58,195 nucleotides of DNA from Prevotellaceae bacterium UBA4361 (GCA_002393575.1 DGSN01000004.1:16348-74542); one strand, 5' to 3'. Shown: positions 7,687 through 17,067, counted from the stretch's first letter. The notes: generated by a model from the letters alone, not told the origin. Numbers and translations are program-made.

Positions 7687-10425
7687 TTATTTCCGTTCGA
7701 AAATCTCCTCGAATCGGTTCAGGTACGTGTCGTATTGCGTGAGGAATGGCGTGAAGGCTGCGGGCACGTCCTCGGCAGGGAGGAAGAGTCGCTGCACGTC
7801 TGTTGGCCATTCGCCTGCCTGGATGGGGTACATGCAGAACTGGCTGCACGGCGTGTCAGTGGCTTTTTCAATCGGGAAGGCTGTCTTGCGGAACTTCGGT
7901 CCTTGTCCTGCCACGGCTGCATTGACGGTGAGGACGATGCCGCGGTCGGTTTGCTCGAAGTTGAGGTCGAGGCTGTCGCCCACTACCAAAATACCATTCC
8001 CTTTAACATCGGTCAGCAAGGCTGCATCCACGCCGCCGTGGTTGCCGTCGAGGTAGAGGTCGCCTGTCTGCTTCGCCCAGAACCCGTAGCGACATGCCTG
8101 GTGGCGACCTGGGTAGGAGGCAAATGGTCCTTGGCCTATCCATTGCACGCGCTGGATGCTGGGGTCGAGCAGGAATGCCAATCCCATTTCAGCACGGAAA
8201 ATGTCTGCTGTGTCGGGAGCCAGGTCGAATCGGATTCGTTCGCCTCCATCGGCTTTCTCCCTGCTCAGGTGGGCTTTCACCTGTGTGTTGTCGAGCGGCA
8301 GGAGGTAGTGCTTGGGCAGTCGGCCTTTCTGGGTGACGTTCTCTGCCAGCGTCGATTTTCTGCCAGCTCTCACCATCGGCTCTTCTTGCAGCATGAACGT
8401 GTCGGCGGCGGTGCTGCCTGTCCAATGGATGTGGGGCTTGTGCAGCACGAACGTCTGTTGCAGGAATTGGTGGCCTTGTGCATCGCAGATGTCGATGTGG
8501 AGCAGGCTGTAGCGGGTGGCAGCAGGATTTACGCTTGGTGCCAGGGTGTAGTTGGTTTCCATGCGGGGTGGGCAGGAGGGACTGAATGCTCCTCGTGCCA
8601 CGGTGTCGCGGTCTTCGGTCAGTGCCCAGCGGAAACGGACTTGGTCTTTCAGGTCGAGAAAGTCGAATCGGTTTTCGATGACGAGCCGAATCAGTCCATC
8701 CACGCATTCAGCGGAGCGGACGAATGCGCGGGCGTAATTGTGTTGCAGTTCGAAGTAGTTGGGCAGGGGTGTGCGGTCGGCATAGAGCAGTCCGTCTGTT
8801 CCTTTGTTGCCAAACATTTCGAATCCCCCTTCTGCCGATGTATAGACTTTCTCTGTGTAACCATAATTGGATGACAGTTCTGCCTTGAATGGCATACCCT
8901 GGTCCACCCATTCCCACACGCTGCCGCCTGCAATGCCTGGTGTGCGCTGGATGGTTTGCCATTGGCGGTCGTGGTCTTCCAACGAGATGCCTAAGCTGTG
9001 GCAGTATTCTGTGAAGATGACTGGGCGGTCGAGGTGCTGGTAGAATCCTGCGATTTGTTCGGTGGTGGGGTAATGGGGGGCGTAAATCGGTGCTGCCGAA
9101 GGAAATCCCTGCGACTTGTCTTGGTCGAAGAATCGTCGGAAATAACTGCCCACTTGTGGATAGCAATAAGGTCGGGAGGAGTCGAGTTCCTGTTTCACGT
9201 ATTCGCCCAACTGGATGCAGATGTCTGTCAGCGGGTTCTCGTTGCCCAGGCTCCAGATGATGACTGACGGGTGGTTCTTGTCGCGTCGGATGGTGGCTTG
9301 AGCCCGTTGTTGCAGGGTGGGGTAGAAGGCTGCATTGCTCAGGTTCTTGTCGCCGAAGCCGAAGGGTACTTCGTCGATGATGTAGAATCCCAGCGAGTCG
9401 GCGAGTTCGTAGAAGCGTGGTTCGCGTGGGTAGTGGCTGGTGCGTATGTAGTTCACGGACGCTTCCTTCATCAGTTTCATGTCTTTCAGTGTCAGCGCTT
9501 CGTCAATGACTTTCACGCTCACGGGGTCGGTGCTGTGGCAGGTCACTCCACGCAGTTTGATGGCATGGCCGTTCAGTTTCAGCACGTTGCCGTCAATGCT
9601 GATGTCGCGGAAACCGAAGCGATGGTGAAATGTCTGCAAGGTCTTGCCGCCTTTTGTCAACGTAGTGCGCAAGATATATAAATAAGGTGTTTCTGCTGTC
9701 CACAAATGCGGATTCTCCACATGGTCGCTACCTACCACCTGTCCGTTGGCATCGAGGATTTCATGCTTCAGTGTGGCTCCTTTCCCCGCCACCTTCGTCT
9801 CCACCTCCACTTGTCCTGAGTTCTTCGTGCGGATGGTGAGGTCTGCGAGGTGCGTTTCTGGAACAGCCATGAGCGTCACATCGCGGAAGATGCCGGCTGG
9901 AGCCCAGTCGTCGTTGTAGTCGAAGTCGCTGCCTGGGAAGCGGGTGATGACGCGCAACGCGAGTTCTTGTTCTCCCTGCCGACGCAGGCAGTGGGTGATG
10001 TCGAAGAGAGCGGTGTTGTAGCCCGACCGCCAGCTGCCTGCCTGCTTGCCGTTCACCCAGAGGTCGTAGCCGTAGAGCACTCCGTCGAAGCGCAGCACAA
10101 TTCGTTGTCCTTTCCATTCGCGTGGCACAACGAATGCCGTGCGGTAGTAGCCTGTCAGTGCATCGGCTTTGTCGTAGGTGGGTTGGCAAAAGCCGTAGGC
10201 TTCCCAGCAGCCAGGCACAGGAATCTTTCCCCAAGTGGCATCAGCCGCGGGCACCGACGTGTCGTCTGTCACGCCTTTCACCACTTTCAGCTGCCATTCC
10301 CCATTGAGTGATTTCTTCATTTTTGAATCTGTCACAGGCAGAATGCCCTGAAAGGCATCGTTCACTTGTCCCGACATTCGGAATGTCAATGCCAACAAGC
10401 TCAATATCGCTAATACTCTTTTCAT
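7687..10425 (-). CDS. Secreted glycoside hydrolase family 2 enzyme, beta-galactosidase-like
   Basis: A 912-residue GH2 protein with an N-terminal signal peptide (about 1-20). Domain order: sugar-binding jelly roll (about 40-190), immunoglobulin-like domain (about 195-290), TIM barrel (about 290-570) and a C-terminal region like the beta-galactosidase small domain (about 640-905). The acid/base Glu lies in IIWSLGNENP (about 405) and the nucleophile Glu in VIFTEYCHSLG (about 470). It probably removes terminal beta-galactosyl residues in the periplasm. GH2 also includes beta-glucuronidases and beta-mannosidases, so the substrate is not certain. It is monocistronic, with a repeat-rich upstream region. 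Confidence 0.85.
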   Translation of the reverse strand: MKRVLAILSLLALTFRMSGQVNDAFQGILPVTDSKMKKSLNGEWQLKVVKGVTDDTSVPAADATWGKIPVPGCWEAYGFCQPTYDKADALTGYYRTAFVVPREWKGQRIVLRFDGVLYGYDLWVNGKQAGSWRSGYNTALFDITHCLRRQGEQELALRVITRFPGSDFDYNDDWAPAGIFRDVTLMAVPETHLADLTIRTKNSGQVEVETKVAGKGATLKHEILDANGQVVGSDHVENPHLWTAETPYLYILRTTLTKGGKTLQTFHHRFGFRDISIDGNVLKLNGHAIKLRGVTCHSTDPVSVKVIDEALTLKDMKLMKEASVNYIRTSHYPREPRFYELADSLGFYIIDEVPFGFGDKNLSNAAFYPTLQQRAQATIRRDKNHPSVIIWSLGNENPLTDICIQLGEYVKQELDSSRPYCYPQVGSYFRRFFDQDKSQGFPSAAPIYAPHYPTTEQIAGFYQHLDRPVIFTEYCHSLGISLEDHDRQWQTIQRTPGIAGGSVWEWVDQGMPFKAELSSNYGYTEKVYTSAEGGFEMFGNKGTDGLLYADRTPLPNYFELQHNYARAFVRSAECVDGLIRLVIENRFDFLDLKDQVRFRWALTEDRDTVARGAFSPSCPPRMETNYTLAPSVNPAATRYSLLHIDICDAQGHQFLQQTFVLHKPHIHWTGSTAADTFMLQEEPMVRAGRKSTLAENVTQKGRLPKHYLLPLDNTQVKAHLSREKADGGERIRFDLAPDTADIFRAEMGLAFLLDPSIQRVQWIGQGPFASYPGRHQACRYGFWAKQTGDLYLDGNHGGVDAALLTDVKGNGILVVGDSLDLNFEQTDRGIVLTVNAAVAGQGPKFRKTAFPIEKATDTPCSQFCMYPIQAGEWPTDVQRLFLPAEDVPAAFTPFLTQYDTYLNRFEEIFERK

Positions 10426-10958
10426 ATCTTTTAAAAATGTGAATTATAATGAAGAAAGAAGAACAACGGAAAAAACGAAAATAGAACGGAAAAACAGAAA
10501 AAAATTCTTGTAAACTGACGTTTATTTAGGAAAGAAATTAGAATAATTAAAATAATTTTTTCAGAAATAATATGTTTTGTTTTTTTAAAGTCTAAGGTCT
10601 GAGGTCTAAGGACTAAGGTCGCCATCCGGATGGAAAGCCTTTGACTTTTGACCTTTCTGTTATTTCTGTCATTTCCGTGGGACAATGATATACGCTTAAA
10701 CCATTTTTAATGTCCCACGGAAAGAACGGAAATTTTTGCTCAGCGAAGCCAATTTTTCGTAAGTTTTTTCATCATAAATTTGCAGTCAATTCGCGTTAAA
10801 CACAAAAACATTTTTTTGGGAGTAATTATGATAATTCTTGGGAGCGTTGCCCCAAGCGTCCAAGGACGATAATCTTCTAATTTCTTTCCTAAGACAATTG
10901 GCTACGCAGAATGCTGAAGGTTCGTGGTTGAGAAAAACCGTTCAATCTGTGGTGTTGA
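10426..10958. repeat. Repeat-rich intergenic region upstream of GH2
   Basis: No gene is seen in this 533-bp gap. It holds a purine-rich run with ACGGAAAAA strings (10440-10510), ACCTTAG-type heptamers (about 10587-10620, minus orientation, so in the GH2 leader), the palindrome CCATCCGGATGG (about 10621-10632), GTCAAAAG strings, ACGGAAAGAACGGAAA (about 10719), a GGCTACGC string (about 10899) and a TTCGTGGTTGAG string (about 10921) shared with the inverted-repeat elements at 23.6 and 26.5 kb. Confidence 0.6.
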
Positions 10959-13100
10959 TTACTGTTTCATCTCCCTGAACATCAGCTCAATCTTCGTGTA
11001 TTTGCGTTCCTTAGCGTTGTTCCAATGTTCCATCAGTCCGAGCGGAGCAGACAGCGTTTTGCCATCCTGCTTGTAGATGGCTCCGCTGGGCGCATTCGGA
11101 ATGCTGGCAGCTTCGCGCAGGTACTCGTCACAATAGTTCAGACTGCCAAACTCTGGCCATTCGCCGATGATGATGTCCATTGCCACGGCATCGCAAGCCA
11201 CTTCGTCCTGACTCGCGATGAGCGAACAAGCCCAGTCGCCGTTGAACGGTTCCTTCATCCACTTGGGGTTTGGAGCACCATTCACGTCGCGCGAACCGTA
11301 GGAACCGTCAATGAGGAAGAGGAGCGTTTTCTGTCCCATGTCCTTGTGTGCCATCCAATCGACGAATGTCTTGTAGCTCGGAGTGCCGTGACGCTTGTCT
11401 TGGCTCACGTTGTTGTGTGCATTCCTGCGCCACATCAGGTTGATGTCCGTTGCTCCATACCAGTTCTTCGAGGTGAGTGTCACGCCTGGTCCCGAATGTG
11501 TCTTCAGCAGAGCCGAGTTGATGAGGTAGTCGGCATCCACGATGCACTTGGCAAGTCCGCGAGCCATCTTCCCGTTATCTACCGAATAGGTAATCTGTTC
11601 GGGGTTGTATTCGCATTTCTCGCGCCCATCGCCTCCGATGTTGTCAACGAATCGCACCCTTGGAAATGCGCGATGCACCTTATTATAAATGCTGTCGGTG
11701 ATGGCACGGCTTGGTTCGCAGAGCACGATGTCCTGTTCCCTCACTCCGCCGTCCTGCACCATCGAGCGGACAAGTGCCAGCGTCATGAAAGGCGATGAGT
11801 TCAGCTCAATCGTGTCGTGGTGGGTGATGGCATTGTTCAGGTTCAGTTTCACGGCAATCATCTCTCCGCGTCGGTAGCCACGATTGCCACGCTGGTGCTT
11901 TTTGTTGAAATGCTTGAAGAGAGCCTTCCAGCCCTTTCTTGCTGTTGCCTCTCCCGTCAGTTGCATCACAGCCTCTCTCACCATCCCGTCCGCTTTCTGC
12001 TGGTCGTTCCAGCGGTCCTCCACCCAGAGTCCCGTCTTGCCATCCCAGTTCGCAACGCCTGGACAGTGAATCCACGCCACGCGCCCTGGGTGGATTCCTT
12101 TGCCCTCACCGATGGGCTGATTGGGTCCGACAAAGAGTTTCGGACTTGGTGCGTTGAACTCACCGAAGAACAACCTGTCGCGGTTCACCTTCTCGTCCAG
12201 CAACTGAATCGTGGTCGAAGGTCCCAAGTCGGGATTTTTCCATGCACGTAGCTGCCAAACCAAGTTGCCGTCCTTATCCACTTCGATGGCTTGCACAGGC
12301 GCATTCAGCGTGTCCATCGGAGTCTTGTTCCATTCGTTGTACCAGTTGCTGATGAGGTGTCCGCCGTCCTTCAGTCTCACTGTCTTCTGTGGTTGCGTCA
12401 CCCCGTAGTCCGTCGTGTTCAGTTGCCACACCGTCTGCCCCTGTCGTGTGATTTCCTGAATGAGTCCCTTGCGACCCGTGATGAGCAAGTTCCCGCTTTT
12501 CGGCAGTTCCTGCACCGACCACGGCAACATGCCTCCCCATCTATCCACTTCCTTTCCGTCGCTGGTGAATTCATGGATGCAGCCCATGCCCATGTTGGCA
12601 ACGAGCAACGTGCCCCGACTGCTCAGACGGGCATTGCGGAACTGTCCGTGAACCGAGCTGTTCTCATGCGTCGGCAGCTGAAATTCTCGAACGATGTGGC
12701 ATTCGGGTATTTGCATCACCACCGCCTTGGCTGGGCGACCGTTCTGCACGAACACCACGTGTTTGCGACCGATGGGTTGCGCCGTGTGTATCTCCGTGCC
12801 TTGGGGAGCCGCATAGCTCCACACGGTCTGTCCCTGCCCATCCACTTCTGCCACGCCGTACTGGTGAGCCACAAGGATGTGTCCGTCCGACATCAATACT
12901 GCATCGCTGATTTCGCCTTTGTGCAACTGGTCTTGGTAGTTCCAAGCCACCTGCCCATCCTTCACGATGAACATCCGCCGTTGTTTGCTCTGCCCTGCAT
13001 AGAAGAAATTGTGACGTGCCAGGCTCGTGCCAATGCTTTCTTGTGCTGAAGCACCTCCTGCCAAAACCATCAGGCTGATAGTTAGTAATAGTCGTTTCAT
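10959..13100 (-). CDS. Secreted beta-propeller plus DUF362 protein
   Basis: A 713-residue exported protein: signal peptide (about 1-19, GGASAQ), then an aryl-sulfotransferase/PQQ-like propeller (about 25-330) with repeated blades such as NLVWQLRAW, TVWSYAAPQ and GNLLITGRKGL. A DUF362 domain follows (about 395-690), recognised by GEMIAVKLNLNNA and YLINSALLKTHSGPGVTLTSKNWYG. DUF362 is often joined to Fe-S domains; no CxxCxxC ferredoxin motif is seen here. Catalytic role unknown. A minus-strand -7 box TATCTTTG (13130-13123) lies 23 bp before the start. The phased 22-bp array at 13217-13292 lies about 120 bp upstream. Confidence 0.75.
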   Translation of the reverse strand: MKRLLLTISLMVLAGGASAQESIGTSLARHNFFYAGQSKQRRMFIVKDGQVAWNYQDQLHKGEISDAVLMSDGHILVAHQYGVAEVDGQGQTVWSYAAPQGTEIHTAQPIGRKHVVFVQNGRPAKAVVMQIPECHIVREFQLPTHENSSVHGQFRNARLSSRGTLLVANMGMGCIHEFTSDGKEVDRWGGMLPWSVQELPKSGNLLITGRKGLIQEITRQGQTVWQLNTTDYGVTQPQKTVRLKDGGHLISNWYNEWNKTPMDTLNAPVQAIEVDKDGNLVWQLRAWKNPDLGPSTTIQLLDEKVNRDRLFFGEFNAPSPKLFVGPNQPIGEGKGIHPGRVAWIHCPGVANWDGKTGLWVEDRWNDQQKADGMVREAVMQLTGEATARKGWKALFKHFNKKHQRGNRGYRRGEMIAVKLNLNNAITHHDTIELNSSPFMTLALVRSMVQDGGVREQDIVLCEPSRAITDSIYNKVHRAFPRVRFVDNIGGDGREKCEYNPEQITYSVDNGKMARGLAKCIVDADYLINSALLKTHSGPGVTLTSKNWYGATDINLMWRRNAHNNVSQDKRHGTPSYKTFVDWMAHKDMGQKTLLFLIDGSYGSRDVNGAPNPKWMKEPFNGDWACSLIASQDEVACDAVAMDIIIGEWPEFGSLNYCDEYLREAASIPNAPSGAIYKQDGKTLSAPLGLMEHWNNAKERKYTKIELMFREMKQ

Positions 13101-13216
13101 GGTGAATTACATTTAAGTAATACAAAGATATTGACAATTTTTGAAATACCCATCATTTGCGCCTTCTTTTTTGATTTGTCCCTGTCTGGGATTGGTACTT
13201 CCAGCAGAAAAGCACT

Positions 13217-13292
13217 GAGCGTTCGTCGGCACTGAAACGGACGTTCGTTGACAGTGGAACGAGCGTTCGCCGAGGATGAAACGAAGGCTCGT
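13217..13292. repeat. Phased 4 x 22-bp palindromic array, copy 1
   Basis: Hexamers GTTCGT (13221), GTTCGT (13243), GTTCGC (13265) and GCTCGT (13287) are exactly 22 bp apart. Each is preceded by GARC or a near variant, giving the consensus YGARCGTTCGT. Intervening bases are variable. The array lies in the divergent region between the DUF362 gene (-) and the patatin gene (+). The bases after the last unit (GGGGGAACGAAAG) resemble those after copy 3. Confidence 0.85.
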
Positions 13293-13451
13293 TGCAAAAG
13301 GGGGAACGAAAGAGTGAAAAAAGGAAAGTGAAAAAATGAATGTGGAGCGTGAAGATAAATCATGCAAATCAACAAAAGAAACTCATTTACATCTATTTAG
13401 AAAAGTGATAAATGGATATTTTTACCTAACTTTGCAGATGAGAAGTGTTTA

Positions 13452-13538
13452 GTCAAGGGTCAAAGGTCAAGGGTCAAAGGTCAAAGGTCAAGGGTCAAAG
13501 CAGACCTTAGACCTTAGACTTCAGACCTTAGACCTAAA
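13452..13538 (+). repeat. Heptamer leader upstream of the patatin gene
   Basis: Seven tandem heptamers of GTCAARG (13452-13500) are followed by ACCTTAG, ACCTTAG, ACTTCAG, ACCTTAG and ACCTAAA (13504-13538), then an AAAAACTCAAAAAC string just before the ATG at 13569. A -7 box TAACTTTG lies at 13427-13434, so the repeats are probably transcribed as a 5' leader. A near-identical module precedes the gene at 18184. Confidence 0.75.
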
Positions 13539-13568
13539 ACATAAAAACTCAAAAACTTAACAACAGAT

Positions 13569-15788
13569 ATGAAGAAAATCGTTTTAATGCTTGCTGCGAT
13601 GCTGATGTGCGGTGCTGTCGGTGCCCAGAACGACAGTGGGGCTGTCAGGAGAAAGAAGGTGGCTGTGGTGCTCAGTGGTGGCGGTGCGAAAGGTATGGCT
13701 CACATCGGTGCGCTGAAAGTGATTGAGCGTGCCGGCATCCCTATTGACATCATTACGGGTACGTCGATGGGCAGTATCATCGGTGGTCTCTATTCCATTG
13801 GGTACAACGCCCATGCACTCGACTCGATGGTGCGTGTGCAGGACTGGAGCTACGTGATTACGGATAAGGAGGACTTGCGGAAGCAGAGCCTTTCTGACCG
13901 CAGGAAACAGAACACGTACTTCTTCTCGCGTGGCATCACTTTCGGTAAGAAGAACTACAACGACGGTGGCATCATCCAGGGTAAGAACTTGGCTGAGTTG
14001 TTCGGGCAGCTCTGCTATGGCTACACGGACTCGCTCGATTTCTCACGCGACTTGCCTATTCCGTTTGCTTGCGTGGCGACGAATGTGATTGACAATTCGG
14101 AGTATGACTTCCACAGCGGTCGTCTGCCGCAAGCCATGCGCGCTTCGATGGCGATTCCTGCTGCCTTTTCGCCTGTGAGGATTGGCGACATGGTGCTGGT
14201 GGATGGTGGTTTGAAGAACAACTATCCTGCTGACCTCGCTCGGCAGATGGGTGCTGATGTCATCATCGGTGTGACGGTGCAGGGGGAGGCGAAGATTGCG
14301 AACGACATGGGGCGCACGATGAGTATCTTGAGCCAGATTATCGATGTGAACTGTAAGAACAAATATGACGACAATCTGGGCATCACGGATGTCCACGTGG
14401 CTGTGGATACGAAGGGCTATGGTGCTGCCAGTTTTTCGGCGGCTGCCATCGACACGCTAATTCGCCGTGGCAACGAGGAGGCGATGAAGCATTGGGACGA
14501 ACTGATGGCGCTGAAGAAGGTGATTGGTATTGATGATTCGTTTCGTCCAAAGATTCTCCATCCGAAGAGTCCGACGGTGATGACGGACAAGCAGCACGTG
14601 AAGAAATTCGTGTTCGAGAATATGACTCCGCAAGACGAACGCTTCCTGCGCCAGAAGTTCCACCTGAACAAGCTGGACAGTGTGGATGCGGAATTGGAGC
14701 AGGAACTGACTACGTCGATGCGTATCGACCTCTTCTATCAGACGGCTGAGTGCCAGGTGATGCCTGATGATGATGGTGTGGTCGTGAAGCTCACGGCTGG
14801 TAATCGCAAGTCGGTGCAGGCGCGTCTGGGTGTGCGCTACGACACGGAGGAGTATGCTGCTGTGCAGTTGGGTCTGGACATTCCGCTGAAGACGGCTATT
14901 CCTGTCTATACCGACATCACGCTGCGACTGGGCAAACGACTGATGGCTCGTGGTGAGATTACGGTCCATCCTCGCAGTTTCACGCGCCCTGCGCTCAGTT
15001 ATGCTTTCCGTCGCAACGACGTGGATGTGTATATTGATGGCGACCGCGACTATAATATTCTCTACAACCAGATGCAGGCTGAGTTCTTGCCGATTAACTT
15101 CAGTTGGCATCACTTCGACATCAAGGCGGGTTTGCGCTGGGACTATATGCACTATCGCAACAAGCTCGGTTCGGACAGTTCGAAGCAGTTTGACTTGAAA
15201 AACGAGCATTTCTTCAGCTATCGCATACGCTTGAACTACGATAGTGAGAACGACTGGAATTTCCCAACTCGGGGGGCACGCTTCAAGGCTGAGTATGCTT
15301 ATCTGACGGACAATTTTGCTAAGCTCGATGGCGAACCTGGCATGAGCGAGGTGAGTGCCGACTGGCGCATTTCGATTCCTTTTGGCAGCCGCTTCTCGTT
15401 GCAGCCGATGCTCTATGGCCGTCTTCTGTTTGGCAGCAGTATTCCGCTTGTGTTTAGCAATGCCATTGGTGGCGACTGGTTTGCTCACTATGTGGAACAG
15501 CAGATGCCTTTTGCTGGTTTTGGCAACATGGAGTATGTGGACAAACAGTTTGTGGCTGCGCAGTTACAGGCACAGCAACGCTTTGCCACGAACAACTATG
15601 TGTTGCTGCGCGTGTCGGTGGCTCAGCAGGCTGACAAGATGAAAAATCTGTTTGACAACAGAACGCTCATCGGCGGTCAGATTGCTTATTACTACAAGAC
15701 GATGTTCGGTCCTGTGGGTGCAACTCTTGGTTACAGCAACCGCACGAAGAAGCCTTATTTCTACATCAATCTTGGGTATGAGTTCTAA
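13569..15788 (+). CDS. Patatin-like phospholipase with C-terminal outer-membrane barrel (type Vd-like)
   Basis: A 739-residue protein: signal peptide (about 1-19, GAVGAQ), patatin domain (about 30-300), a POTRA-like linker (about 330-410) and a 16-strand Omp85-like barrel region to the C-terminal aromatic residue (YEF). The catalytic set is intact: oxyanion loop SGGGAKGMAHIGAL, nucleophile in TGTSMGSIIGG and dyad aspartate in VDGGLKNNYP. The architecture matches PlpD-type autotransporters, which secrete or display a lipase through their own barrel. In Bacteroidetes such fusions are common and the client side of the membrane is not settled. It is transcribed alone from the -7 box at 13427. Confidence 0.88.
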   Translation: MKKIVLMLAAMLMCGAVGAQNDSGAVRRKKVAVVLSGGGAKGMAHIGALKVIERAGIPIDIITGTSMGSIIGGLYSIGYNAHALDSMVRVQDWSYVITDKEDLRKQSLSDRRKQNTYFFSRGITFGKKNYNDGGIIQGKNLAELFGQLCYGYTDSLDFSRDLPIPFACVATNVIDNSEYDFHSGRLPQAMRASMAIPAAFSPVRIGDMVLVDGGLKNNYPADLARQMGADVIIGVTVQGEAKIANDMGRTMSILSQIIDVNCKNKYDDNLGITDVHVAVDTKGYGAASFSAAAIDTLIRRGNEEAMKHWDELMALKKVIGIDDSFRPKILHPKSPTVMTDKQHVKKFVFENMTPQDERFLRQKFHLNKLDSVDAELEQELTTSMRIDLFYQTAECQVMPDDDGVVVKLTAGNRKSVQARLGVRYDTEEYAAVQLGLDIPLKTAIPVYTDITLRLGKRLMARGEITVHPRSFTRPALSYAFRRNDVDVYIDGDRDYNILYNQMQAEFLPINFSWHHFDIKAGLRWDYMHYRNKLGSDSSKQFDLKNEHFFSYRIRLNYDSENDWNFPTRGARFKAEYAYLTDNFAKLDGEPGMSEVSADWRISIPFGSRFSLQPMLYGRLLFGSSIPLVFSNAIGGDWFAHYVEQQMPFAGFGNMEYVDKQFVAAQLQAQQRFATNNYVLLRVSVAQQADKMKNLFDNRTLIGGQIAYYYKTMFGPVGATLGYSNRTKKPYFYINLGYEF

Positions 15789-15960
15789 AAGTGAAAAAAA
15801 AAGCCTCACCCCCAGCCCCTCTCCAAAAGGCGAGGGGAGTAGAATGAAGAATGAGCGCTACGCTTAAATGAAGAATGAAGAATTAAGAATGGAAATAACA
15901 TGGAGTAAAATTCATTCTTCATTCGGAGCGTAGCGACTATTCTTCATTCTTCACTTAATT
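15789..15960. repeat. Intergenic inverted repeat between convergent genes
   Basis: A string matching the widespread CCCCTCTCC/GAGGGG hairpin repeat (about 15804-15840) is followed by GAATGAA-type heptamers with GCGCTACGC (about 15855). Their inverted complement GCGTAGCG with ATTCTTC heptamers (about 15930-15955) could form a long hairpin separating the patatin gene (+) from the MBL gene (-). Confidence 0.6.
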
Positions 15961-17067
15961 TTACTGGTAGTCGCGGATGCGGACGTCGATGCCTTCACCT
16001 TGAAGGAGGGAAGGGAGAGTGCTGATGTCGGTGCTGCCATAATGGTATGGGAAGAGGACACGAGGCTTCACTGTCTTGGCGGCACGGATGAGCTGGTCGG
16101 GAGTCATGGTGTAAGGCTGATTGCATGGGAGGAAGGCGATGTCGATGTCCTTCAGTGTTGCCATTTCTTCGATGTCCTCCGTGTCGCCAGCGATGTAGAT
16201 GCGGAGGCCGTCGATGGTGAGCACGTAGCCGTTGTCGCGCCCTTTGGGGTGGAACTGAAGGTGGCCTTCGGTGGTGTTGTAGGCAGGAACGGCTTCCACA
16301 CTGATGCCGTCAGCTATCTGCTTGCTGTCGCCATTCTTCATGACTTCGCCTGCACCGAGCATGTCGGCACAGCGCTGGTTGGTGACGATGCGTGTGCGGT
16401 TGTTGCTGAGCGTGTCGAGGGCACTCTTGTCGAAGTGGTCGCCGTGCTCATGGGTGACGAAGATGTAGTCGGCTTTTGGCATGGAGGCATAGTCGATGAC
16501 TTTCTGCCCGAGTCGGCTGACGGGGTCGATTTGGATTTCCTTGCCGTCGTACTGAATGCGGATGCTGGCATGGACGAGGCAGTGGAACTTGATTTCCTTG
16601 CCGCTGGCGGTGCGGAAGGCATCGACGGTGTAGGGGCCTTCTTGGTAGGTGGTGGCTGCGGTTGGCTGACTGGTGGTGATGTCCTTGCCTGCGCTCTTCC
16701 ATGCTTCGATGCCTCCCTTGAGGTTGATGACTTGGTAGCCTGCCTGGTCGAGCTGCTTGGCAGCCTTTGCGCTGCGGCGACCACGGCGGCAATAGACGGC
16801 TACGGGTTTCGACTTGTCGAGAATTTGTTCTGCATCTGCCATGAAACTGCTCTTCTGAACGTCGGCATGGAGACACTGGCTGCCGTTGCTGCTTGGAATG
16901 AATCCTTCGGCGAATTCCTCGGCGGTTCGCACATCGAGCAGCTGAATGTCTTTCTGCTGGATGCTCTTAGCAAATTCCTCTACTGACTGGTTCTTGACGT
17001 TACCTTGTGCGCAAGCTCCGAGGTGGAGTCCAGCTAAGGCGCACAGCACTTTGAGAATCTTTTTCAT
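15961..17067 (-). CDS. Rhodanese-metallo-beta-lactamase fold lipoprotein
   Basis: A 368-residue two-domain protein. The N-terminus has a lipobox (LGAC, about 16-19), so it is a predicted lipoprotein. A rhodanese domain (about 28-125) has IQLLDVRTAEEF and the loop VYCRRGRRSAK with the catalytic cysteine. A UlaG-like MBL-fold domain (about 140-365) has the metal motif THEHGDHFD and a GDTED segment. The rhodanese-then-MBL order is the reverse of the ETHE1-rhodanese fusions known for persulfide oxidation, and this MBL resembles UlaG-type hydrolases, so a sulfur role is only a guess. A -7 box TATCTTTG lies at 17107-17100. Confidence 0.8.
   Translation of the reverse strand: MKKILKVLCALAGLHLGACAQGNVKNQSVEEFAKSIQQKDIQLLDVRTAEEFAEGFIPSSNGSQCLHADVQKSSFMADAEQILDKSKPVAVYCRRGRRSAKAAKQLDQAGYQVINLKGGIEAWKSAGKDITTSQPTAATTYQEGPYTVDAFRTASGKEIKFHCLVHASIRIQYDGKEIQIDPVSRLGQKVIDYASMPKADYIFVTHEHGDHFDKSALDTLSNNRTRIVTNQRCADMLGAGEVMKNGDSKQIADGISVEAVPAYNTTEGHLQFHPKGRDNGYVLTIDGLRIYIAGDTEDIEEMATLKDIDIAFLPCNQPYTMTPDQLIRAAKTVKPRVLFPYHYGSTDISTLPSLLQGEGIDVRIRDYQ

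Noticed and set aside
7735..8874. Plus-strand frame (379 codons) opposite GH2
   Set aside because: Antisense to a complete GH2 protein; Cys- and Val-rich composition typical of shadow frames.
13217..13292. The phased arrays as CRISPR arrays
   Set aside because: The repeat core is only 10-12 bp, spacers are about 10 bp, every array has exactly four units and no cas genes are present.
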